64,000 bases of DNA, taken from NCBI RefSeq assembly GCF_900101175.1, contig NZ_FNFQ01000003.1, positions 433,347 to 497,346 of the forward strand, in the 5' to 3' direction. The notes beneath the pieces were generated by a model. That model had not been told where the DNA came from. It saw only the letters and a list, made by a program, of their open reading frames with translations, and did not search any database. This stretch comes from Stenotrophomonas pavanii. GTDB lineage: Bacteria; Pseudomonadota; Gammaproteobacteria; Xanthomonadales; Xanthomonadaceae. The translations under genes were made by a program, and so were the position numbers. Shown here in pieces: positions 18,041 to 26,160 of the stretch (the stretch's first letter is position 1; each line of letters begins with the position of its first letter).

Positions 18041-19120
18041 ATGGCCGTGGCGTTGCTGGGGATCAAGGAGACCGCGCCGGGCGAACGGCGCGTGGCGTTG
18101 ACGCCGGAAACCGCGCGCAAACTCGGCGCGCTGGGCATAACGGTCTGGTACGAGGCTGGCGCCGGCCTGGCCGCCGGCTTCACCGATGCGGCCTATGACG
18201 ATGCCGGCGCACGCGTCTTCGATGCGGGGCGCTGGCCCGAGATCGATATCCTGCTGTGCGTGCAGGCACCTGCGGCGGCAGTGCTGGAGCAGCTCAAGCC
18301 CGGGGCCAGCGTGGTCGGCCTGTTGACCCCGGCCAGTGATCCGGCGCTGGCGGCGCTGGCGGACAGCGACCGCCTGTACCTGTTCCCGCTGCAGCAGCTG
18401 CCGCGTACCACCCGCGCGCAGGCAATGGATGTACTCAGCTCGCAGGCTGGCATGGCCGGCTACAAGGCGGCGCTGATCGCCGCCGAGCGCGCGCCACGCT
18501 TCTTCCCGATGTTGACCACTGCCGCCGGCACCGTGCGCCCGGCCAAGGTGCTGGTCATCGGCGCCGGCGTGGCGGGCCTGCAGGCCATCGCCACCGCACG
18601 CCGTCTCGGTGCGCAGGTGGAAGGGTTCGACGTGCGCCCCGAAACCCGTGAGCAGATCCAGTCCCTGGGCGCGCGCTTCCTCGATCTCGGGGTGAGTGCG
18701 GCGGGCGAGGGCGGGTACGCGCGGGCGCTGACCGATGACGAGCGCGCCGAGCAGCAGCGTCGGCTGTCCGACCACCTGCGCGGCGTGGACGTGGTGATCT
18801 GCACGGCCGCCGTACCGGGCCGCCCGGCGCCGACGATCGTGACTGCCGCGATGGTGGAAGGCATGGCCACCGGCAGCGTGATTGTCGATCTGGCCGCCGA
18901 GAGCGGCGGCAACTGTGCACTGACCCGGCCGGGGCAGTGCATCGAGCACCAGGGCGTGACCATCGATGGCCCGCTGGGCCTGGCCAGTCGCGGTGCGACG
19001 CAGGCCAGCGAGATGTATGCGCGCAACCTGCTCAACTTCGTTGCGCTGTTCGTGCGCGAAGGCCAGCTCGGGTTCGACTGGGACGACGAGCTGCTGGCGA
19101 AGACCCGCTGGCAGGCGTGA
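18041..19120 (+). CDS. pntAA: NAD(P) transhydrogenase alpha-1 subunit (PntAA)
   Basis: 359 residues. This is the soluble NAD(H)-binding domain I of the proton-translocating transhydrogenase, which drives NADPH formation from NADH. Motifs include KETAPGERRVALTPE at 9-23, RAQAMDVLSSQAGMAGYKA (about 125-143) and the Rossmann VLVIGAGVAGLQAI. The membrane part of the alpha subunit is absent, so it is of the three-polypeptide type. Its partners pntAB and pntB lie 1.6 kb downstream, separated by an inverted sigma-factor operon. Confidence 0.93.
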   Translation: MAVALLGIKETAPGERRVALTPETARKLGALGITVWYEAGAGLAAGFTDAAYDDAGARVFDAGRWPEIDILLCVQAPAAAVLEQLKPGASVVGLLTPASDPALAALADSDRLYLFPLQQLPRTTRAQAMDVLSSQAGMAGYKAALIAAERAPRFFPMLTTAAGTVRPAKVLVIGAGVAGLQAIATARRLGAQVEGFDVRPETREQIQSLGARFLDLGVSAAGEGGYARALTDDERAEQQRRLSDHLRGVDVVICTAAVPGRPAPTIVTAAMVEGMATGSVIVDLAAESGGNCALTRPGQCIEHQGVTIDGPLGLASRGATQASEMYARNLLNFVALFVREGQLGFDWDDELLAKTRWQA

Positions 19121-19127
19121 ATGACAA

Positions 19128-19228
19128 GGGTCAGATCCCTTTGCCTCTGGCAAAGGGATCTGACCCCGAACGTGCGGCGGGTCATCCCGGGGTCGGATCC
19201 CTTTGCGTCAGCAAAGGGCTCTGACCCC
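19128..19228. terminator. Two GGGTC...GACCC hairpins between convergent genes
   Basis: Hairpin 1 (19128-19166) has a perfect 18-bp stem and TCT loop. Hairpin 2 (19189-19228) has 18-base arms with two mismatches. Both belong to a palindrome family also present at 22494 and 32985. They lie just after the pntAA stop and just before the end of the convergent DUF3106 gene, so they may end both transcripts, although no T-tract follows. Confidence 0.6.
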
Positions 19229-19240
19229 GTCCCCGGGGCC

Positions 19241-19702
19241 TTACCGCGGCTTCGCTGGCGGCGGGTTGTCGCGCACCCAGTCCCGGCGCTGCTCCGGCGT
19301 CATCTGCGACCAGCGCTCGCGCAGCGCGTCGCGCTGTGCCGGCGGCATGTCGCGCATCTGCCCGAACAGGGCGCGTGCCTGCTCGCGCTGTTCCGGGCTC
19401 ATGTGCTCGAAGCGGCGCAGGCCACGGCGGGCCTTGTCGCGTTCCTCCGGGCTCATCGATTGCCAGCGCTGGCCATGCGAGAGCATGCGCTGGCGCTGGC
19501 CGGCATCGGCACTGTTCCAGCGGTCGCGCAGCGGCGCCAGCAGGGACTCACGCTGGGATTCGCTCAGCTGCTCCCACGCAGGCAGCGTGGCGCCCGGCGC
19601 AGGGCGTGCAGCAGGCGCGGGCGCTGCGCTCTGCGCCAGCGCCGGGACGGCCGGCAGCAGCGACAGGGTCAACAGCAGCGGCAGGGTAGGCAGTCGGGAC
19701 AT
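19241..19702 (-). CDS. DUF3106 family exported protein
   Basis: 153 residues. An N-terminal signal peptide ends near ALA-QS (residue 24). The mature part is a chain of short repeats of the type SMSPEERDKARRGLRRFEHMSPEQREQARALF, characteristic of DUF3106. The repeats are arginine- and glutamate-rich helices. The resemblance to periplasmic stress sensors of the Spy/RseX style is only general. It is third in an operon after an ECF sigma factor and a small membrane protein, so a role in envelope-stress signalling is plausible but unproven. Confidence 0.78.
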   Translation of the reverse strand: MSRLPTLPLLLTLSLLPAVPALAQSAAPAPAARPAPGATLPAWEQLSESQRESLLAPLRDRWNSADAGQRQRMLSHGQRWQSMSPEERDKARRGLRRFEHMSPEQREQARALFGQMRDMPPAQRDALRERWSQMTPEQRRDWVRDNPPPAKPR

Positions 19703-19705
19703 GAT

Positions 19706-20032
19706 TCACTCCATCGCCAGGTCGGTATCGCCCAGCCACAGGTACAGATCGGGATTCTCGTCGTACAGCGCGCTGTTGTCTTCCACCGCCGCCGTCGGCA
19801 CTACGGTCGCGGGCCCGGAATGCAGGCCCAGGCCGCTGAACTGCACGCCGACAGCCAGCGCCACCACCAGCGAACAGGCACTGGCCAGCCACCAGCGCCC
19901 GCGCCCGCGGTGGATGGCCGTGGCGCCGTGGCGCGCCTGGCGCAGCCGCGCCAGCGTGGCCGGCGACAGCGCCTGCAGCGACTGCGCGTGCAGGCGGCGC
20001 AGGGTGTCATCGGATGGCAGGGAGCGGTTCAC
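19706..20032 (-). CDS. Small membrane protein, possible DUF3619/anti-sigma role
   Basis: 108 residues from a GTG start at 20032 that overlaps the sigma-factor stop as GTGA. The N-terminal 50 residues are cytoplasmic-like (DDTLRRLHAQSLQALSPATLARLRQARH). One membrane segment follows (WWLASACSLVVALAVGVQFSGL), then an acidic tail. The position directly after an ECF sigma gene and the single-span topology fit an anti-sigma factor, but no zinc-binding anti-sigma motif is seen. It resembles DUF3619 proteins in size and layout. Confidence 0.65.
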   Translation of the reverse strand: MNRSLPSDDTLRRLHAQSLQALSPATLARLRQARHGATAIHRGRGRWWLASACSLVVALAVGVQFSGLGLHSGPATVVPTAAVEDNSALYDENPDLYLWLGDTDLAME

Positions 20033-20613
20033 GGTCGGGTCTCCAGATAGTCCTGCAGCGCCTGCCGGGCGCGTGCCAGATGGGTCTTTACCGCGCCTTC
20101 GCTGCAGCCCATGGCGCGGGCGGTGGTGGCGCCGTCCAGGTCCTGCAGCACGCGCAGGGTGAAGGCTTCGCGCTGGCGGGCGGGCAGGGTGCGCAACGCC
20201 TCCACCAGCTGCTGGTACTGCTGGCGCTGTTCGTGCGCCTGCGCCGGGTCCGGGCCGGGGTCGGCCCAGTCGATCCCGCCGCCGTCGGCGTCCGGGGTGT
20301 CGCGCCAGAACGGCAGGCGGAAGCGGCGCCGGCGCTGCATGTCGATCACGCGGCGGCGCAGGATGCTCCAGAACAGCGGTGCCCATTCGGCAGCCGGCTT
20401 GTCGGCGTAGTCCAGCATGCGCAGCAGCGCATCCTGCACGGCGTCCATCGCGTCTTCGCGCTGGCGCAGGCCGGCCTCGGCGAATCGGAACGCACGCGGG
20501 CCGACATTGGCCAGGAACGCTTCCAGCGAGGCCGGCAGGGCCTCGGTCTCGGCGCTCGGGGGGACAGGGCTGCTCACCAGCACAGGGTACGGTTCCTCGC
20601 TCGGGGTCACCAT
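20029..20613 (-). CDS. ECF-type RNA polymerase sigma factor
   Basis: 194 residues. Region 2 appears as FRFAEAGLRQREDAMDAVQDALLRMLDYADKPAAEWAPLFWSILRRRVID, and region 4 as LRTLPARQREAFTLRVLQDLDGATTARAMGCSEGAVKTHLARARQAL. The start at MVTPSEEPYP (20613) avoids a long upstream frame that is a shadow of pntAB. It heads a three-gene minus-strand operon with a membrane protein and a DUF3106 protein. The operon is inserted between pntAA and pntAB. The regulon is unknown. Confidence 0.88.
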   Translation of the reverse strand: MVTPSEEPYPVLVSSPVPPSAETEALPASLEAFLANVGPRAFRFAEAGLRQREDAMDAVQDALLRMLDYADKPAAEWAPLFWSILRRRVIDMQRRRRFRLPFWRDTPDADGGGIDWADPGPDPAQAHEQRQQYQQLVEALRTLPARQREAFTLRVLQDLDGATTARAMGCSEGAVKTHLARARQALQDYLETRP

Positions 20614-20710
20614 CGACAACGCGTGAGCGCTGCCGCGGTTGACGCCGGGTGCGCGCGGGTTCAGCCCATGGTTATGATGGGGCGACGAAGACAGAGCAGG
20701 AGCGTTGCCG

Positions 20711-21031
20711 GTGAGTGACGGGTTCGTGGCGCTGTACATCTTCATGCTGGCGGCCATCGCCGGCCACGTGATCATTTCGCGGGTGCCGGTGATCCTGCAC
20801 ACCCCGCTGATGTCGGGCTCCAACTTCATCCACGGCATCGTGCTGATCGGTGCGATGGTGGTGCTGGGGCATGCGCAGACGCCGCTGGAAAAGGCGCTGG
20901 GCTTCCTGGCCGTGGTGCTCGGCGCCGGCAACGCCGCCGGTGGCTACGTGGTCACCGCGCGCATGCTGGAAATGTTCAAGCCGAGCGCGCCCAAGGGCGG
21001 CAAGGACGAACCGAAGGAGCCGCAGGCTTGA
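20711..21031 (+). CDS. pntAB: NAD(P) transhydrogenase alpha-2 subunit (PntAB)
   Basis: 106 residues with three hydrophobic segments (ALYIFMLAAIAGHVIISRVP, FIHGIVLIGAMVVLG, GFLAVVLGAGNAAGGYVV). It is the membrane part of the alpha subunit. GTG at 20711 is preferred over TTG at 20705 because AGGAG at 20698-20702 is 8 bases from the GTG but only 2 from the TTG. Its stop overlaps the TTG start of pntB (TTGA). Confidence 0.9.
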   Translation: MSDGFVALYIFMLAAIAGHVIISRVPVILHTPLMSGSNFIHGIVLIGAMVVLGHAQTPLEKALGFLAVVLGAGNAAGGYVVTARMLEMFKPSAPKGGKDEPKEPQA

Positions 21032-22488
21032 ACATCAGCACCGTCGAACTGCTCGATTGGCTGGTCAAGGCCAGCTACCTGGTCGCCGCCACGCTGTTCC
21101 TGCTCGGCCTGCAGCGCATGGCCTCGCCGCTGACCGCGCGCAGCGGCATCCGCTGGGCCGGGCTGGGCATGCTGCTGGCCACCGCAGCCACGTTCTTCCT
21201 GCCCGAACTGCACAACGTGCCGTTGATCCTGGTGGCACTGCTGCTGGGCGCGGGCCTGGCCTGGTGGTCGGCCGGCAAGGTTGCCATCACCGACATGCCG
21301 CAGATGGTGGCGCTGTACAACGGCATGGGCGGTGGCTCGGCGGCGGCGATCGGTGCGGTGGAACTGCTGCGCTATGCCTTCCTGGCCCACCGCGATACCA
21401 GCCACTGGAGCGCGCAGGCGCTGGCCGACCTGGCCGCGCGCCAGCCGTCGGGCACGATGCTGCTGCTGGCGGTGGTCGGCGCGGCGATCGGTGCGGTGTC
21501 GTTGTCCGGTTCGGTGATCGCCTGGGCCAAGCTGGATGGACGCCTGGACAAGCGCGTGACCTGGCCGGGCCAGCAGGTGATGAACCTGCTGGTGGCCCTG
21601 GCGGTGGTGGTGCTGGCGATCATCGCTGCCAGTACGCTCAGCACCTGGGCGATCGTCGCTTTCTTCGTGCTGGCGCTGGCACTGGGCGTGCTGATGACGT
21701 TGCCGATCGGTGGCGCCGACATGCCGGTGGTGATCTCGCTGTACAACGCGTTCACCGGCCTAGCGGTGTCGTTCGAAGGTTATGTGCTCGGCAACGAGGC
21801 ACTGATCATCGCCGGCATGATGGTCGGCGCGGCCGGCATCCTGCTGACCCGGTTGATGGCCAAGGCGATGAACCGGCCGATCCGCAATGTGCTGTTCTCC
21901 AACTTCGGCGGCGGCGCCGGTGGCGAAGCACAGGCGATCACCGGTTCGCAGAAGCCGATCGAAGCGGCCGACGTGGCTGCGATGATGGCCTTCGCCGAGC
22001 GCGTGGTGATCGTGCCCGGTTACGGCATGGCCGTGGCGCAGGCCCAGCACAAGATCTGGGAACTGGCGCAGCGGCTGGGCCAGCGCGGGGTGAAGGTGAA
22101 GTTCGCCATCCACCCGGTCGCCGGACGCATGCCCGGGCACATGAACGTGCTGCTGGCCGAAGCGGGCGTGCCCTACGACCTGATCGCCGACATGGACGAC
22201 ATCAACCCGGAATTCGCCAACACCGACGTGGTGCTGGTGATCGGTGCCAACGACGTGGTCAATCCGGTGGCGCGCACTGACCCGGCCAGCCCGATCTACG
22301 GCATGCCGGTGCTGGACGTGGTCAACGCGCGCAACGTGGTGGTGATCAAGCGCGGCAAGGGCACCGGCTTCGCCGGCATCGAGAATGCGCTGTTCTATGC
22401 CGACAACACCCGCATGCTGTATGGCGATGGTGCCGAAGCGGCCGCCTCGCTGGTGAGCGAACTGAAGGCGCTCGACGGCGGGCATTGA
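21028..22488 (+). CDS. pntB: NAD(P) transhydrogenase beta subunit (PntB)
   Basis: 486 residues. The first about 290 residues hold roughly nine membrane segments (domain II). The C-terminal 170 residues form the NADP(H)-binding domain III with VVIVPGYGMAVAQAQH, VKFAIHPVAGRMPGHMNVLLAEAGVPYD and IGANDVVNPVART. The TTG start at 21028 overlaps the pntAB stop, so translation is coupled. An AAGGAG lies about 10 bases ahead. With PntAA it forms the proton pump that makes NADPH. Confidence 0.95.
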   Translation: MNISTVELLDWLVKASYLVAATLFLLGLQRMASPLTARSGIRWAGLGMLLATAATFFLPELHNVPLILVALLLGAGLAWWSAGKVAITDMPQMVALYNGMGGGSAAAIGAVELLRYAFLAHRDTSHWSAQALADLAARQPSGTMLLLAVVGAAIGAVSLSGSVIAWAKLDGRLDKRVTWPGQQVMNLLVALAVVVLAIIAASTLSTWAIVAFFVLALALGVLMTLPIGGADMPVVISLYNAFTGLAVSFEGYVLGNEALIIAGMMVGAAGILLTRLMAKAMNRPIRNVLFSNFGGGAGGEAQAITGSQKPIEAADVAAMMAFAERVVIVPGYGMAVAQAQHKIWELAQRLGQRGVKVKFAIHPVAGRMPGHMNVLLAEAGVPYDLIADMDDINPEFANTDVVLVIGANDVVNPVARTDPASPIYGMPVLDVVNARNVVVIKRGKGTGFAGIENALFYADNTRMLYGDGAEAAASLVSELKALDGGH

Positions 22489-22493
22489 GGACC

Positions 22494-22532
22494 GGGGTCG
22501 GTTCCCTTTCCGCAGGAAAGGGCTCTGGCCCC
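22494..22532. terminator. GGGGTC-type hairpin after pntB
   Basis: 18-base arms (22494-22511 and 22515-22532) with a GCA loop and a few mismatches, starting 5 bases after the pntB stop. It is the same family as 19128 and 32985 and is the likely 3' end signal of pntB, although there is no U-run. Confidence 0.55.
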
Positions 22533-22534
22533 TT

Positions 22535-22745
22535 TGCCGGCCAGCGGCCGGCACTACCGGATCCACGCGTGGCGGCCGCGCCTGGCAGGTGCGGACCTGG
22601 GTCCGCACGCTTTTGCCGGCCAGCGGCCGGCACTACCGGATCCACGCGTGGTGGCCGCACCTGGTAGGTGCGGACCTGGGTCCGCACGCTTTTGCCGGCC
22701 AGCGGCCGGCACTACCCGCCCATCCGCGCGTGGCGTGGATCTACG
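22535..22745. repeat. 79-bp tandem duplication of SMAG-type repeats
   Basis: SMAG copies on the minus strand start at 22535, 22614 and 22693, exactly 79 bases apart. Between them, GTGCGGACC-TG-GGTCCGCAC palindromes are at about 22588 and 22668, the second with a full GTAG head. A degenerate ATCCGCGC type hairpin ends the block near 22728-22745. The unit is therefore a composite of two palindromes that has duplicated in tandem. Confidence 0.8.
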
Positions 22746-22748
22746 CGA

Positions 22749-23168
22749 TCAGCGCGCCAGGCAGGCGCCTACGGCAACGGCCACGGCCAGCCACAGCCAT
22801 TCGATCGTGCCGTTGGCGAGGGTGATCAGGGTCCAGGCCAGGTGCGGCCCCATCCGCATCGTGGCGTCCCACAGGTCCAGGCCGATCGAACCGCCCATCC
22901 AGGCGCTGGCGATGGCCCAGTTGGCCACCGCGGCCACCAGCAGGGTGCCCAGCACGACCAGGGCGACGCGCAGCCGGCCCGGGCCCAGCGTGCCCAGGCG
23001 CAGCATGAACACCAGTTCCAGGGCGGCCAGCACCGCCATCCAGCCGACCTGGCGGCCGGTGATCAGCGCCAGCACCATCCAGGCGAGGGGAGCAACAAGC
23101 AGGCCCAGCAACAGCATGAGGGGCCAGAGCCAGGTCACGGTCCTGGCACGCGCGGCATTGGAGGACAT
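22749..23168 (-). CDS. Hypothetical four-segment membrane protein
   Basis: 139 residues. Hydrophobic segments are at about 12-35 (WLWPLMLLLGLLVAPLAWMVLAL), 43-55, 67-90 (LRVALVVLGTLLVAAVANWAIA) and 115-138 (GTIEWLWLAVAVAVGACL). The start at MSSNAARARTV has GGGAG before it. No family is recognised and no catalytic motif is seen. It is divergent from sufT. Its 3' end runs into the SMAG block. Confidence 0.7.
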   Translation of the reverse strand: MSSNAARARTVTWLWPLMLLLGLLVAPLAWMVLALITGRQVGWMAVLAALELVFMLRLGTLGPGRLRVALVVLGTLLVAAVANWAIASAWMGGSIGLDLWDATMRMGPHLAWTLITLANGTIEWLWLAVAVAVGACLAR

Positions 23169-23290
23169 CGAAGCTCCCTGAAGATCACCCACAGGATACT
23201 GTGGTTTGCCGCAGTGCACCGGCGGTGCCGGGGCGGCTGGGCTAGAATGCCGTCTTGCGTGGCCATGGCCACGGCCCCATATCGGTCCCC

Positions 23291-23842
23291 ATGTATTCCC
23301 GTAGCAGCGAACCTGTCCACTTCGAACGCGATTGCGAGGCCGTGATGGTCCCGCAGGGCGACACCGTGACCCTGCCCGCCGGCAGCTATGGGTACATCAC
23401 CCAGGCGCTGGGCGGCAGTTATTCGGTGTTCGTCGAGGGCAACCTGTTCCGCATCGCCGGCAAGGACGGCGACGCCATCGGCAAGGAAGCACCGGCACCG
23501 CTGGAGCTGCCGGCCGACGCCACCGATGAACAGGTGGAACAGCTGGTGTGGCAGCAGCTGCGCACCTGTTTCGACCCGGAAATCCCGGTCAACATCGTCG
23601 AACTGGGCCTGGTCTATGAAGTCGAGATCAAGCACCTGGACGAGGGCAAGCGCGAGATCGACGTGAAGATGACCCTGACCGCGCCGGGCTGCGGCATGGG
23701 CGAGATCCTGGTCGACGACGTGCGCAGCAAGCTCGAGATGATCCCGACGGTGGCCGAGGCCGACGTCGACCTGGTGTTCGACCCGCCGTGGAACCAGCAC
23801 ATGATGTCCGAGGCGGCCCGGCTCGAGACCGGCATGCTTTGA
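23291..23842 (+). CDS. sufT: Fe-S cluster assembly protein SufT
   Basis: 183 residues. The C-terminal half is a DUF59/MIP18 domain: QLVWQQLRTCFDPEIPVNIVELGLVYEVEI and MTLTAPGCGMGEILVDDVRSKL, with one cysteine in each motif. The N-terminal half (FERDCEAVMVPQGDTVTLPAGSYGYITQALGGSYSVFVEGNLFRI) is the SufT-specific extension. SufT helps mature Fe-S proteins under high demand. No suf operon is visible here. The start is set at MYSRSSEP (23291); ilvE follows 59 bases later. Confidence 0.9.
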   Translation: MYSRSSEPVHFERDCEAVMVPQGDTVTLPAGSYGYITQALGGSYSVFVEGNLFRIAGKDGDAIGKEAPAPLELPADATDEQVEQLVWQQLRTCFDPEIPVNIVELGLVYEVEIKHLDEGKREIDVKMTLTAPGCGMGEILVDDVRSKLEMIPTVAEADVDLVFDPPWNQHMMSEAARLETGML

Positions 23843-23901
23843 CCCAGGGCCCGCAGTGACGCGGGCCCGGCACTACCCGCAACCAGAACAGGAATCCTCC
23901 G

Positions 23902-24996
23902 GTGTCCCAGTCCATCCCCAGCTTCGCCGTCACCCGTTCGGACCACCCGCGCAGCGCTGAAGAGCGCGCCAAGATCCTGGAGAAGCCGGGCTTCGGCCTG
24001 CACTTCACCGATCACATGGTGGAAGTGCGCTGGGACAAGGATGCCGGCTGGCACAACGCCAACGTGCGCGCCTACGGCCCGCTGCAGCTGGACCCGGCCG
24101 CGGCCGTGCTGCACTACGGCCAGGAGATCTTCGAAGGCATCAAGGCTTACCGCCATGCCGACGGTTCGATCTGGACCTTCCGCCCCGATGCCAACGGCCG
24201 TCGCCTGCAGCGTTCGGCGCAGCGCCTGGCGCTGCCGGAACTGCCGGTGGAGATCTTCGTCGAATCGCTGAAGCAGCTGATCGCCGTCGACAGCGACTGG
24301 GTGCCGTCCGCCGATGAGTCGAGCCTGTACTTCCGCCCGTTCATGATCGGCGACGAAGCCTTCCTCGGCGTGCGCGGCGCGCACAAGGCCGGCTACTACG
24401 TCATCGCCAGCCCGGCCGGCCCGTACTTCGCCAAGGGCGTGGCCCCGGTGTCGATCTGGTTGTCCACCGAATACGCGCGTGCGGCCAAGGGCGGCACCGG
24501 CGCCGCCAAGTGCGGTGGCAACTACGCGGCCTCGCTGCTGCCGCAGCAGAAGGCGCAGGCGCAGGGCTGCTCACAGGTGCTGTTCCTCGACCCGGTCGAA
24601 GGCAAGTACCTGGAAGAACTGGGCGGCATGAACGTGTTCCTGGTCTACAAGGACGGCACGCTGGTCACCCCGGAACTGTCCGGCAGCATCCTCGAGGGCA
24701 TCACCCGCGAGAGCATCCTGCAGCTGGCCCGCGACCGCGGCATGAAGGTCGAAGAGCGCAAGGTCAGCATCGACGAGTGGAAGGACGGCGTGGCCTCCGG
24801 TGCGATCAGTGAAGTGTTTGCCTGCGGTACGGCGGCGGTGGTTACCCCGATCGGCCAGCTGAAGGGCGAAGGCTTCGCGGTGGGCGACATCAACGCCCCG
24901 GCCGGCGAAGTGACCATGTCGCTGCGCAAGGAGCTGACCGACATCCAGTACGGCCGCCTGCCGGACCGCCACAACTGGCTGGTCAAGCTGGGCTGA
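23902..24996 (+). CDS. ilvE: Branched-chain amino acid aminotransferase
   Basis: 364 residues, a fold-type IV PLP enzyme of the longer BCAT II type. It interconverts leucine, isoleucine and valine with their 2-oxo acids using glutamate. Features include YGQEIFEGIKAYRHADGSIWTFRPDANGRRLQRSAQRLALP, the PLP lysine region KGGTGAAKCGGNYAASL (about 194-210), LEELGGMNVF and EVFACGTAAVVTPI. The start is GTG at 23902. A hairpin terminator follows. Confidence 0.95.
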   Translation: MSQSIPSFAVTRSDHPRSAEERAKILEKPGFGLHFTDHMVEVRWDKDAGWHNANVRAYGPLQLDPAAAVLHYGQEIFEGIKAYRHADGSIWTFRPDANGRRLQRSAQRLALPELPVEIFVESLKQLIAVDSDWVPSADESSLYFRPFMIGDEAFLGVRGAHKAGYYVIASPAGPYFAKGVAPVSIWLSTEYARAAKGGTGAAKCGGNYAASLLPQQKAQAQGCSQVLFLDPVEGKYLEELGGMNVFLVYKDGTLVTPELSGSILEGITRESILQLARDRGMKVEERKVSIDEWKDGVASGAISEVFACGTAAVVTPIGQLKGEGFAVGDINAPAGEVTMSLRKELTDIQYGRLPDRHNWLVKLG

Positions 24997-25048
24997 TCGC
25001 CCACGCTCAACTGGAGAGCCGAGCCTACGCTTGGCGGCGTTGTTCCTG

Positions 25049-25075
25049 GAAAGCCCGTCCCTGTGACGGGCTTTC
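25049..25075 (+). terminator. Terminator after ilvE
   Basis: Perfect 11-bp stem (GAAAGCCCGTC / GACGGGCTTTC) with a CCTGT loop, about 50 bases after the ilvE stop. The trailing T content is modest. Confidence 0.7.
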
Positions 25076-25125
25076 TGCGTTGTGGGGCCTCCAGATCGCT
25101 GCAGAGGACTGCTTGACGCAAATAG

Positions 25126-25140
25126 GTTTGCAGTGCAAAC
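25126..25140. promoter_or_regulatory. Palindromic operator GTTTGCA-G-TGCAAAC
   Basis: A perfect 7-1-7 palindrome, 30 bases ahead of the first gene of a three-gene cluster that encodes a winged-helix regulator. It sits between TTGACG (25113) and TATATT (25141), so bound protein would block the promoter. Autoregulation is inferred. Confidence 0.6.
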
Positions 25141-25170
25141 TATATTCAAGTGGCCACGATGGAGCGTGTC

Positions 25171-25827
25171 ATGCAGCAGCCGTCCGTCATTGATCCTTCC
25201 TCGCGCCTGCAGGCGTTGACCCGTGAATACTCGCGTTACTCGCGCAGTGCCGGTGGCCTGTCGGCGATCGCGGGTGGTGTCGCCTGTCTGGCCTCCTTCC
25301 TTGCGGGCGCGCTGTTGCCGACCACCCTGGCACTGCGCGTCGCGCTGATCGCCGTCCCGGTGCTGTGGATCGTTGGCAAGCAATGGCTGGCGCGCCGCTA
25401 CTACCAGCGGCTGGGCCAGGTCGAGGAGCAGGTGACGCCGGCCGAGCGCAACTTCCAGCGCTTCTTCATCGCCTTCACCGCCTTGGTGAGCGTGCTGGTG
25501 ATCGGCAGCGTGCTGCCCAGGCTGGCGCCGATGGGTGAATTGCCCTGGGATCTGCGCGCCATCGGCTACCTGGCCGTGGTGGCGCTGCTGCCCTGGGTAG
25601 TGTGGCGCTGGCTGCGTACACCGCTGGAGTTCATCGTGGGTGTGTTCCTGCTGTGCCAGGCCGCGCTGGCCTTCACCGGGCAGACCTACGATTTCGGGCT
25701 GAGCACTGCGGTGTTCCCACTGGCGTCCATTGCGCTGATCGTGGTCGGCTGGCGTGACCACCAGCGGTTCCACCGCCTGCAGGCGGAAATGCGCGCGTTC
25801 ATGGCCGGACGGACGCTCGTCGAATGA
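25171..25827 (+). CDS. Multi-span membrane protein of a regulator cluster
   Basis: 218 residues from ATG 25171, chosen for GGAG 6 bases upstream; a GTG at 25150 and an ATG at 25159 are in frame too. Six hydrophobic segments occur, at about 29-48, 52-66, 98-118, 128-147, 152-170 and 175-190. The ends are charged and probably cytoplasmic. I recognise no named family. Its stop overlaps the regulator start as ATGA, so the two are translated together. Confidence 0.75.
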   Translation: MQQPSVIDPSSRLQALTREYSRYSRSAGGLSAIAGGVACLASFLAGALLPTTLALRVALIAVPVLWIVGKQWLARRYYQRLGQVEEQVTPAERNFQRFFIAFTALVSVLVIGSVLPRLAPMGELPWDLRAIGYLAVVALLPWVVWRWLRTPLEFIVGVFLLCQAALAFTGQTYDFGLSTAVFPLASIALIVVGWRDHQRFHRLQAEMRAFMAGRTLVE

Positions 25828-26159
25828 CCCGCTTGCCTGATTCGCGCGCGCTGCTCCAGCTCGACCGCCTGATCCACGAACCGGCGCGCCTGCTGATCCT
25901 GTCGATCCTGGCCGGCGCCGAGTCTGCCGAGTTCGGCTTTGTCGAACATCTCAGCGGGTTGAGCAAGGGCAACCTGTCCAGCCACCTGAGCAAGCTGGAG
26001 GCAGCCGGCCTGGTCGCCATCGAAAAGTCGTTCCGCGGCAAGCGCCCGCTGACCACCCTGCAGTTGACGCCACTGGGGCGCACCGCCCTGGCCGAGTACC
26101 GCACGCAGCTGGCGGCGATCGTCGCCGGCATTCCCGATCCGGATCGAAAGGACGCCTGA
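25824..26159 (+). CDS. Winged-helix transcriptional regulator
   Basis: 111 residues. RLIHEPARLLILSILAGAESAEFGFVEHLSGLSKGNLSSHLSKLEAAGLVAIEKSFRGKRPLTTLQLTPLGRTALAEYR is a MarR/ArsR-like winged helix of the small type often called HTH_34. LSKGNLSSHLSKL is the recognition helix and FRGKRPLTTLQLT the wing. No metal-binding cysteines are seen. It overlaps the membrane protein gene and is followed after one base by the peptidase gene. The likely operator is the palindrome at 25126. Confidence 0.85.
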   Translation: MTRLPDSRALLQLDRLIHEPARLLILSILAGAESAEFGFVEHLSGLSKGNLSSHLSKLEAAGLVAIEKSFRGKRPLTTLQLTPLGRTALAEYRTQLAAIVAGIPDPDRKDA

Positions 26160-26160
26160 C

